Shown here in pieces: positions 1 to 8,188 of a DNA stretch of 8,294 nt. This DNA is from an uncultured Clostridia bacterium. Lineage in GTDB: Bacteria; Bacillota_A; Clostridia; Oscillospirales; Oscillospiraceae. The stretch covers positions 1-8,294 of the forward strand of contig CAMJQX010000061.1 of the NCBI GenBank assembly GCA_946408145.1. The letters run 5' to 3'. The notes under the pieces were generated by a model. It was not told where the DNA came from and searched no databases. It worked only from the letters and a program-made list of their open reading frames with translations. Within the stretch, counting starts at the first letter, position 1. Each line of letters starts with the position of its first letter. Position numbers and translations under genes: made by a program.

Positions 1-75
1 TCGGCAGACGCCGAGTGAAATTGCGCTTCGCGCAGCTTGAAAGGCGAATACAATATCACTTTTCGGCAACGCCGC
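1..75. repeat. Palindromic intergenic repeat cluster
   Basis: Several short hairpins lie in series: CGGC-agac-GCCG (2-13), TGCGC-ttc-GCGCA (22-34) and CGGC-aac-GCCG (64-74). Between them, AGTGAAATTG (14-23) and CAATATCACT (51-60) form an inverted pair with one mismatch. The whole block therefore has approximate mirror symmetry: outer CGGC/GCCG hairpins, then the AGTGA/TCACT arms, then a central hairpin. I see no coding frame in it. This resembles the small palindromic intergenic repeats scattered through many gut Clostridia genomes; the resemblance is from memory, not a search. The element may continue to the left of the window. Confidence 0.5.
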
Positions 76-123
76 AACACACCCTTTTTGCGTATTTCCC
101 CGGGAAACCCTTTCAACAAGGGC

Positions 124-171
124 AAAGCGAGACAGGCGGGCGCATACCGGCATCCGCATGTCTCGCTTTTT
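124..171. terminator. Long-stem terminator, probably bidirectional, downstream of lacZ
   Basis: AAAGCGAGACA (124-134) pairs perfectly with TGTCTCGCTTT (159-169). After one mismatch, GCGG (136-139) continues the stem with CCGC (154-157). On the plus strand a T-run (167-171) follows, so the structure is a good intrinsic terminator for a gene entering from the left. On the minus strand the stem ends in CTTT then GCCC, a weaker U-run, but it lies about 90 bp past the lacZ stop and is the best candidate terminator for the operon. A further 6-bp hairpin, GGGCGC/GCGCCC (197-216), sits between it and lacZ and has no T-run. Confidence 0.7.
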
Positions 172-255
172 GTATTTCGGTTTTCGGTCTCTGGCCGGGC
201 GCTCTGATCTGCGCCCATCCCCTATCCTTTTGGGCGTTTCTCGGGATACGCCGGT

Positions 256-3423
<3,168 letters not shown>

Positions 3424-4269
3424 TCACTTGACCGCGCCGGTAATACCTTCGGCAAACTGCTTCTGCAGGATGAAGAAGATGATGACCGTCGGCAGGGAGC
3501 AGAACAGGACGCTCATCATCAGCGCGCCGTAGTCGATGGTATAGCCGCCGGCGAGGTTTGCGATAAACAGCGGCATGGTCTGCGCCTCAGGCGCTTTCAG
3601 CACGACGCGGGGCCAGAGATAGGCGTTCCATGCGTTCATGAAGGTGATGACCGCGGCGGCGGCATAGGTGGACTTCATGACCGGCATATAGATCCGGAAG
3701 AAAATGCCGAACTCGTTCAGGCCGTCGATCCGCGCGGCATTCATGATCTCGACCGGGAAGTTCCGCGAATTCTGGCGGAACATCATGATCATGAAAGGCG
3801 TGGCGAGCGAGGGCAGGATGAAGCCCCAGACGCTGCTGAGCATCTTCATCTTGCTCATCATCGAAAACAGCGGGATCATCGTCGCGACGCCCGGGATCAT
3901 CATCGCCATCAGCAGGATGCCGAAGAGCGCGTCCTTGGCCTTGTCATGATAGAGCTCGAAGCCGTAGCCGGCAAGGGAGCAGATAAACAGGCTCAGGACC
4001 GTCTGCACGGCGGCGTAGAAGAAGGAGTTGCGCATCGCGCTCCAGAGCTTGGATTCAAAGAAGGGCATGCCTTCCAGCAGCGTCTTGAAGTTCTCCGCGC
4101 TGAAGGCGCCGAACCACAGGCGGCCCTGGGACACGTCGACCGTCGTATTCGTCGCGGCGGTCAGCATCCAGAAGAGCGGGAAAACAGAGAAGATCGAGAC
4201 AATGATCAGAAAAACATAGCTCGGGATCAGGCGGCGCTGGATCGCGCCGAGCTTTCTCTTTTCAGTCAC
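3424..4269 (-). CDS. Carbohydrate ABC transporter permease, MalG-like (CUT1 family)
   Basis: Integral membrane subunit of a binding-protein-dependent sugar importer, about 281 aa, the usual length for MalG/LacG-type proteins. Six hydrophobic segments are visible (about 15-37, 82-105, 115-137, 148-166, 203-222 and 250-270). The cytoplasmic EAA loop that docks on the ATPase is clear at about 174-196 (EIMNAARIDG...YMP). The tail EGITGAVK is typical of this family. It should pair with the MalF-like subunit encoded just upstream. Start choice: GTG at 4269 has GGTG six nt upstream and overlaps the upstream stop by 8 nt, suggesting translational coupling; a GTG at 4278 would add three residues but has no good ribosome binding site. 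The substrate is not readable from the permease. A hairpin terminator follows 33 bp after its stop. Confidence 0.92.
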   Translation of the reverse strand: MTEKRKLGAIQRRLIPSYVFLIIVSIFSVFPLFWMLTAATNTTVDVSQGRLWFGAFSAENFKTLLEGMPFFESKLWSAMRNSFFYAAVQTVLSLFICSLAGYGFELYHDKAKDALFGILLMAMMIPGVATMIPLFSMMSKMKMLSSVWGFILPSLATPFMIMMFRQNSRNFPVEIMNAARIDGLNEFGIFFRIYMPVMKSTYAAAAVITFMNAWNAYLWPRVVLKAPEAQTMPLFIANLAGGYTIDYGALMMSVLFCSLPTVIIFFILQKQFAEGITGAVK

Positions 4270-5134
4270 GCTTATCACCCACTTTCAGGTTGATGACAGC
4301 CAGGATCGCCACCAGGATAAAGACGATGAAGGACAGCGCCGAGGCGTAGCCGAAGTTGGCCTTGCCCTGGAAGGCGGTATTGTAGATATGGTGCGACATG
4401 GTCATCGTCGTACCCGCCGGCCCGCCGTTCGTGAGGTTGACGGATTCGTCGTAGAGCTGGAGGGTGCCGTTGATGGACATGATAAAGGTCATGATGATCA
4501 CGGGGCGCAGCTGCGGGACCGTGATCTGCCAGAAGGTGTCCCAGCCGTTGGCGCCGTCGATCCGGGCGGCCTCATACACGGAGTAGTCCAGATTCTGCAG
4601 GCCCGCCAGGTAGAATACCATGTTATAGCCCGTCCAGCGCCAGATCAGCGCGGTGATGATGACGCCGCGAGCCGTGTTCGTCTGGCCGAGCCATTTGATG
4701 TTCTCGTGAATGATCCCCAATTTCATCAGGATCGTGTTGATCATGCCGGTATCATAGAAGAGCGTGCGGAAGATCAGAGAGTAGGAAACCAGAGAGATCG
4801 CGCAGGGCAGGAAGATGCAGGTGCGGAACAGCCCGCGGCATTTCAGGTTCGGATTGTTCAGAAGCTGCGCCAGCAGGATCGCCAGCACCAGCATGATGGG
4901 GACCTGAACGATCAGATAGAGGAAGGTGTTCTTGAGCGCCGTGATAAAGGTTTTGTCCTTGAACATGCGGACATAGTTGTTATACCACGGATCCGCCCAT
5001 TTCATATTCGCGCTCGAGCCGGTTTTGAACGAGGTGATCAGCGCGGAGACCATCGGATAAAAGCTGAAGATAAAAATCATGACCGAGGCGGTGAACAGGA
5101 ATGCCCAGCCCACGGCTCTGCGTTTTTTCTCCAC
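4262..5134 (-). CDS. Carbohydrate ABC transporter permease, MalF-like (CUT1 family)
   Basis: Partner membrane subunit of the sugar importer, about 290 aa. It has an N-terminal transmembrane segment (about 9-30) after a basic start (VEKKRR), then five more hydrophobic segments. The EAA loop is at about 188-207 (EAARIDGANGW...TVP), which contacts the nucleotide-binding subunit. The motif NLTNGGPAGTT, seen in many CUT1 MalF-like proteins, is at about 233-243. The start is set at the GTG at 5134: a near-perfect AAGGAGG lies 6 nt upstream. The longer frame from the ATG at 5176 would put the arms of a stable stem-loop and this ribosome binding site inside the coding sequence and adds 14 residues unlike the family. 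Its stop overlaps the start of the next permease. No ATPase gene accompanies the pair. Confidence 0.92.
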   Translation of the reverse strand: MEKKRRAVGWAFLFTASVMIFIFSFYPMVSALITSFKTGSSANMKWADPWYNNYVRMFKDKTFITALKNTFLYLIVQVPIMLVLAILLAQLLNNPNLKCRGLFRTCIFLPCAISLVSYSLIFRTLFYDTGMINTILMKLGIIHENIKWLGQTNTARGVIITALIWRWTGYNMVFYLAGLQNLDYSVYEAARIDGANGWDTFWQITVPQLRPVIIMTFIMSINGTLQLYDESVNLTNGGPAGTTMTMSHHIYNTAFQGKANFGYASALSFIVFILVAILAVINLKVGDKRD

Positions 5135-5140
5135 AGGGAT

Positions 5141-5147
5141 CCTCCTT
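5141..5147 (-). promoter_or_regulatory. Ribosome binding site that fixes the MalF-like start
   Basis: AAGGAGG on the minus strand, 6 nt before the GTG at 5134. Three of its bases lie in a small hairpin, CTTCC-TAT-GGAAG (5157-5145 on the minus strand), so its access may be partly controlled by folding. Confidence 0.8.
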
Positions 5148-5157
5148 CCATAGGAAG

Positions 5158-5187
5158 ATTGCCCCGCCATTTTCATGACGGGGCAAT
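5158..5187 (-). other. Intergenic stem-loop between binding-protein and permease genes
   Basis: ATTGCCCCG (5158-5166) pairs perfectly with CGGGGCAAT (5179-5187). After one mismatch, CAT/ATG (5168-5170 with 5175-5177) extends it to a TTTC loop. No T-run follows on the minus strand, so it is not a standard intrinsic terminator. It lies about 38 bp past the binding-protein stop. In malE-malF-type operons a hairpin here commonly stabilises the upstream mRNA against 3' exonucleases, giving more binding protein than permease. That role is inferred from position. Confidence 0.7.
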
Positions 5188-5225
5188 ACCGTTTTTGTAT
5201 TCTAAGCTGTCTGTCGATCAGATGA

Positions 5226-6509
5226 TCAGCCCATCTCGAACTCGACCTGATCCTGAGCAGCCTGGAGCTCGCTCATCAGATCGGCGCCGTTGATGATGTT
5301 GGTGATGGCGTTGCCGATGTAGGTACGGGCGATGTAGTGGTAGTCGCTCTGCTCAATGACGGGAACGAAAGCACCCATGCCGACGATGTCGGAGTAGATG
5401 GCCTGGCCGCCGAAGTACTCGACGCCTTCCTTGTACACGTCGGACTGGCCGGCGCTGATGCAGCAGGTGATGACGCCGCCGTCGCGCAGGGCGTTGTCAT
5501 AGGTCTCCATGGAGCCCTCGCCGCCGCCGAAGGTGTAGGCGAGGAACTGCTTGGCGAGCTCAACGTTCTGGCAGTTGCCGGTGATGTACAGGGAGGAGCC
5601 GCCGTTGGCAGCGTAGCCTTCCTTGCCGCCGTCGAGGGTGGGCAGGGTGGTCAGAGCCCACTTGCCGCTGTTCTCAGCGACCTGCTCGATGGTGGGGATG
5701 ATCCAGTTGCCGTTCATAACGCCGGCGACCTGGTTGCCGACGATGGTCTGGTCGCAGTACTCGGACCAGGAGTTGGCCAGCAGGATGGTGCCGTCCTTGG
5801 CGCCGGTCACGATGACCTCGATGATGCGCTGCAGAGGCTCGTTTTCAACGAAGTTGGGCTGGCCGTCGAGCCACTGGGAAAGGCCCTCAGCCTGCATGAA
5901 CATGTAGGGCAGGTCGTCGCCGGAGTGGTCCATGGAGAGCAGGGCGAAGCCGGTCTTGTCCTTCACGTCGCGGGCGATCTCGAGCCAGCGCTCCCAGGAG
6001 ATGCCGGTGAGGTCGGCGATGGTGTAGCCGGCCTGCTCCAGGACGTCGGTACGGTAAGCAAAGATCGCGGTGCCGTTGTCCACGGGAACGCCGTAGTGCA
6101 CGCCGTCGATGGTGCTGTAGCTCAGCTTCTCAGCGCCGAAGTCTTCCCAGTTGATGCCGGCATCTTCCACGGGGATCCAGCAGTCGGGATAGTCGGCCAC
6201 GTAGGACTGAATGAAGTGGTCCTGGAAGAGGACGATGTCGGGCAGGGAGCTCATGTCGCCGGAGGAGCCGGCGAGGGTCATGGCCTGCTCAACGTCGCTG
6301 GAGCCGGACTGGGTGGCGATGTCCAGCTTGAAGTCGGGGTTGACCTTCTGGAAAGCAGCCTCAGCAGCCTTCAGAGCGGGGATGTTGAAGTTGGCGTCCC
6401 AGGCGTAGACGGTCAGGGTGTTGTCACCGTCGGCGAAGGCGGTGCCGGACATGGCCATCAGGCCGACAGCCATCGTCAGGACGAGGATGAGCGCAAGAAT
6501 CTTTTTCAT
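5226..6509 (-). CDS. Extracellular sugar-binding protein of an ABC importer (SBP family 1)
   Basis: Captures the sugar outside the membrane and delivers it to the two permeases encoded downstream. 427 aa, normal for a CUT1 solute-binding protein. Residues 1-26 are a signal peptide: MKK basic start, long hydrophobic core, and a type I cleavage motif AFA before D27. There is no lipobox cysteine, unlike most such proteins in monoderm Firmicutes, so the mature protein looks soluble rather than lipid-anchored. The mature start (TLTVYAWD) and the body (LPDIVLFQDHF near 89-99, YGVPVDNGTAIFAYRTDVLEQAG near 139-161, GVMNGNWI near 263-270) follow the periplasmic-binding-protein fold. GGAGG lies 6 nt before the ATG. 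It is first after the operon promoter and followed by a stem-loop, which fits high expression. The ligand is inferred only from the neighbouring beta-galactosidase. Confidence 0.92.
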   Translation of the reverse strand: MKKILALILVLTMAVGLMAMSGTAFADGDNTLTVYAWDANFNIPALKAAEAAFQKVNPDFKLDIATQSGSSDVEQAMTLAGSSGDMSSLPDIVLFQDHFIQSYVADYPDCWIPVEDAGINWEDFGAEKLSYSTIDGVHYGVPVDNGTAIFAYRTDVLEQAGYTIADLTGISWERWLEIARDVKDKTGFALLSMDHSGDDLPYMFMQAEGLSQWLDGQPNFVENEPLQRIIEVIVTGAKDGTILLANSWSEYCDQTIVGNQVAGVMNGNWIIPTIEQVAENSGKWALTTLPTLDGGKEGYAANGGSSLYITGNCQNVELAKQFLAYTFGGGEGSMETYDNALRDGGVITCCISAGQSDVYKEGVEYFGGQAIYSDIVGMGAFVPVIEQSDYHYIARTYIGNAITNIINGADLMSELQAAQDQVEFEMG

Positions 6510-6531
6510 GGTTTTCCTCCATTAGTATTTT

Positions 6532-6555
6532 TGTGCGGACAGCTCCGAGCGCACA
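6532..6555 (-). other. Hairpin in the 5' leader of the binding-protein gene
   Basis: TGTGCG (6532-6537) pairs with CGCACA (6550-6555) over a 12-nt loop, about 12 bp upstream of the GGAGG of the binding-protein gene. It would lie in a leader of about 100 nt if transcription starts near 6611. It may stabilise the 5' end of the mRNA; nothing more can be said. Confidence 0.35.
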
Positions 6556-6617
6556 CTGCCGTTTTCTGTGCAAAACCGACAGAGAACGAGCCCGGTCCCT
6601 CTCCGCTTTCTTGTTAT

Positions 6618-6650
6618 ATTCTAACATGTCGCATCGGCATCTTGTCGCAA
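6618..6650 (-). promoter_or_regulatory. Likely promoter of the binding-protein/permease/lacZ operon
   Basis: On the minus strand TAGAAT (6623-6618) is a good -10, and TGT just before it makes an extended -10. The only -35-like hexamer, TTGCGA (6650-6645), is 21 bp away, which is too far. An extended -10 with a poor -35 is what an AraC-type activator would be expected to help. Transcription would start near 6611. Confidence 0.55.
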
Positions 6651-6687
6651 GTTTTGATGAAAAAATCGGCATTTTCGATCATCAAAA
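6633..6687. promoter_or_regulatory. Candidate AraC operator repeats upstream of the operon promoter
   Basis: Two overlapping patterns are present. A perfect 9-bp inverted repeat, TTTTGATGA (6652-6660) and TCATCAAAA (6679-6687), lies just upstream of the -35 zone. An 8-bp direct repeat, ATCGGCAT (6633-6640 and 6665-6672), is spaced 32 bp apart, close to three helical turns. AraC-family proteins usually bind directly repeated half-sites at or near the -35. Which pattern, if either, is the binding site is unknown. Confidence 0.4.
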
Positions 6688-6745
6688 AATTAACTGCGTC
6701 AACTTGCACAGAATAGTTCTTTTGCTTTTGTGCACCTCGCCAAGC

Positions 6746-7690
6746 TCAATCCAGAGACTGCCAGCCCTGCCGCGCCGAAATGTTGTAATCGTTCACACCG
6801 CCGAGCGGCTCATGCTTCAGCTTCCACTGATAGGGCGTCGTACCGAGGAACTTCTTGAAGTTGCGCGTAAAGGCGGACAGGGACGAAAAGCCGCATTCTT
6901 CCGCGATCAGGTCCATCGGGCTGTCCTTCTGCCGCAGCAGCCTGCATGCCTTGCGGATCCTGGTCAGGTTGAGGTAATCCATCGGCGTCATATTTGCGTA
7001 GTCCTCGAAGATCCTGCGAAAATGAGGCTCGCTCAGGCCGCACTGCCGCGCCAGATCCGCCGCGCGCAGGTTTTCGGCATAGTGTTCGTCGATGTAGCGG
7101 AATGCGGGCACGACGCGATCCGCCTCGCTGTCCGAAAAAAGCGTCCGCGTGGGCTCGGGGCTCTGCCCCTCCTGCACGCGCAGCAGCTCGAGAAGGTAAA
7201 CCTTCAGCAGATTGCGGACCACAGACTGATGGTAGGGGCGTTTTTCGCGCATCTCTTCCATGATCCGCCACACGGTCGCCGCGAGATCCGGGTATTCTTC
7301 GATCCGCAGGAGGTTCGGCCGCTTGTTGATCGTATAGCGCATCTCCTCCTGCTTTTTCAGGTCGCCCGGGACCATCTCGCGGATCAGCTCTTCGGGGTCG
7401 AAAAACAGGAACTCCCAGGAGTCAACGCCGTCGCTGACGGTGGAATGCGGAAAGTTTGCGGGGATCGCGGAGATCATGGCGTCCTCGTACGGCAGGGACT
7501 TCTCCCCCAGCAGGAGCTTCCCCTTCCCGAAGTGGCAGTATCCGATCTCAAACAGGTTATGAAAATGCTGGCAGATATCGTACTGTCCGTAGACGCCGAC
7601 CCAGGCCTCGCCGAGCAGCGGCAGCACGCAGCTCCCGCCCGGCAGCTCGTAAAACCGGAATTCCAGTTTTTCGTTTTTCCTGCGTCCCAT
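6746..7690 (-). CDS. AraC-family transcriptional regulator with cupin-like sensor domain
   Basis: Probable ligand-responsive regulator of the adjacent sugar operon, 314 aa, the usual AraC/XylS length. The N-terminal half has a cupin-like beta-barrel pattern (about 20-97; QHFHNLFEIGYCHFGKG near 41-57, then ALIS-type strand and IPANFPHS near 76-83) as in sugar-responsive AraC proteins. A helical linker (about 135-175) would dimerise. The C-terminal pair of helix-turn-helix motifs is at about 207-228 (LRAADLARQCGLSEPHFRRI) and 257-279 (MDLIAEECGFSSLSAFTRNF), ending in the family signature FLGTTPYQWK. The ATG at 7690 has GGAGG and AAGGAGG just upstream and a TATAAT promoter 35 bp away. No convincing terminator separates it from the binding-protein gene, so some read-through is possible. 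The inducer is not known; location suggests the imported sugar or its breakdown product. Confidence 0.93.
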   Translation of the reverse strand: MGRRKNEKLEFRFYELPGGSCVLPLLGEAWVGVYGQYDICQHFHNLFEIGYCHFGKGKLLLGEKSLPYEDAMISAIPANFPHSTVSDGVDSWEFLFFDPEELIREMVPGDLKKQEEMRYTINKRPNLLRIEEYPDLAATVWRIMEEMREKRPYHQSVVRNLLKVYLLELLRVQEGQSPEPTRTLFSDSEADRVVPAFRYIDEHYAENLRAADLARQCGLSEPHFRRIFEDYANMTPMDYLNLTRIRKACRLLRQKDSPMDLIAEECGFSSLSAFTRNFKKFLGTTPYQWKLKHEPLGGVNDYNISARQGWQSLD

Positions 7691-7724
7691 ATGCCTCCTC
7701 CTTCCGACAGCTCCATTGATTTAC

Positions 7725-7753
7725 ATTATACAGGAAAACCTGTACCGCCGCAA
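7725..7753 (-). promoter_or_regulatory. Promoter of the araC-family gene
   Basis: On the minus strand TTGCGG (7753-7748), a 17-bp spacer and a perfect TATAAT (7730-7725). Transcription would start near 7718, giving a leader of about 28 nt that contains the GGAGG motif. Confidence 0.8.
7729..7744. promoter_or_regulatory. Perfect 16-bp palindrome inside the regulator's promoter spacer
   Basis: TACAGGAAAACCTGTA is a perfect dyad that fills the spacer between -35 and -10 of the regulator's promoter and overlaps the -10 by two bases. A dimeric repressor bound here would block polymerase. The site does not match the catabolite (cre) consensus. It could be an autoregulatory site or belong to a different repressor. 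Confidence 0.5.
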
Positions 7754-7876
7754 GCATTGTCGCTTGAAGCCGCTGCCGAGGCATGATAATGACGATCGGA
7801 TGGTGCAGCGCAGGAAAGCGGCCGGGCGGGATTTCGCACGCCGCCCTGATTTTGCTGATCGCCGCTTAGAAACGCG
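7754..7876. other. Gene-free region between the divergent promoters
   Basis: No coding frame stands out here. The only structure noted is a 6-bp inverted repeat, GGGCGG (7824-7829) and CCGCCC (7841-7846), followed on the plus strand by TGATTTTG. This is a weak terminator-like hairpin with no gene to serve. Regulatory sites for either divergent promoter could lie here, but none is recognisable. Confidence 0.4.
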
Positions 7877-7906
7877 TTGACAGAAGCGGATCCGGAGTGG
7901 TATATT
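7877..7906 (+). promoter_or_regulatory. Promoter of the acetyltransferase leader transcript
   Basis: A perfect TTGACA (7877-7882), an 18-bp spacer and TATATT (7901-7906). Transcription would start near 7913, giving a leader of about 275 nt before the acetyltransferase ATG. No better promoter was found closer to that gene. Confidence 0.8.
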
Positions 7907-7954
7907 CAAAACAGAAGGAGCCTGCGGAGGCGGGCCGGGAAGGAGCGCAGACCG

Positions 7955-7984
7955 ATGATCGACAGCGCGGCAAACGTCAGATAA
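7955..7984 (+). CDS. Possible 9-codon leader peptide
   Basis: A short frame encoding MIDSAANVR followed by TAA. It is preceded by AAGGAG (7940-7945) at 9-nt spacing and lies about 42 nt into the predicted transcript, upstream of the hairpin and terminator. Leader peptides in this position control some antibiotic-resistance genes through ribosome stalling. The frame is short enough to arise by chance and no runs of a single amino acid are present, so the call is tentative. Confidence 0.3.
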   Translation: MIDSAANVR

Positions 7985-8066
7985 CGGAATATGGGCGCAG
8001 AACACGGCGAGGGGCACGCCCCTCTGGTTTTGTGCGCCGTTTTGAGTAACTTTCGGATAGTGGGGA

Positions 8067-8112
8067 CCGCAGGATGCAGCCACGACGGGAGCTGCTTCGC
8101 TGCGGCATTTTT
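8067..8112 (+). terminator. Intrinsic terminator in the leader of the acetyltransferase gene
   Basis: CCGCAG (8067-8072) pairs with CTGCGG (8100-8105), and inside it GCAGC (8076-8080) pairs with GCTGC (8091-8095). TTTTT (8108-8112) and a second T-run (8119-8124) follow. It lies between a good promoter and the acetyltransferase ATG, in the same direction, so it should act as an attenuator of that gene rather than end an upstream gene. Confidence 0.7.
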
Positions 8113-8188
8113 ATACCCTTTTTTCGGGAGTCGACGCCATACAGGAATGATTACAAATCAAATATATATTTAAGGAGAAAAACCAATT

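Larger units (their letters stand above)
7913..8112 (+). ncRNA. Candidate structured leader (riboswitch or attenuator) upstream of a GNAT gene
   Basis: The predicted transcript begins with a purine-rich stretch, then CCTGCGG (7921-7927). This is perfectly complementary to CCGCAGG (8067-8073), which also forms the 5' arm of an intrinsic terminator. A closing helix enclosing about 140 nt and the terminator are therefore mutually exclusive, the standard geometry of a transcriptional switch. Inside lies a two-part hairpin: GGCGCA (7994-7999) with TGCGCC (8033-8038), and GAGGGGC (8009-8015) with GCCCCTC (8018-8024), followed by TTTT (8040-8043). The segment just before the terminator, GGGGACCGCAGG, partly recalls the T-box motif but lacks its exact bulge, and no specifier-stem features were seen. 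No known riboswitch class was recognised by eye. A short open reading frame with a ribosome binding site lies in the 5' half, so ribosome-mediated attenuation is the main alternative. Confidence 0.5.

Noticed and set aside
5158..5187. Intrinsic terminator after the binding-protein gene
   Set aside because: The stem is strong but no T-run follows it on the minus strand, so it was listed as a stem-loop rather than a terminator.
5337..6716. Plus-strand open frame (459 codons) opposite the binding-protein gene
   Set aside because: Low-complexity V/G/A/D composition typical of a shadow frame. The minus-strand gene has a signal peptide and ribosome binding site.
6533..7786. Plus-strand open frame (417 codons) opposite the araC-family gene
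   Set aside because: Shadow of a clear AraC protein. It also runs through the operon promoter region and ends in the regulator's promoter.
7928..7955. SRP RNA or SAH-riboswitch-like core
   Set aside because: CCGGGAAGGAGCGCAG looks superficially like the SRP tetraloop region and like the SAH GGAGCG core, but the partner strands required by either fold are absent.
8055..8073. T-box motif
   Set aside because: GTGGGGACCGCAGG resembles the conserved T-box but has an extra base in the bulge. No specifier stem, distal loop or amino-acid-related gene is seen. It remains worth a covariance-model test.
7721..8083. Minus-strand frame of 120 codons in the divergent gap
   Set aside because: No ribosome binding site or recognisable features. 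It overlaps two good promoters and the structured leader.
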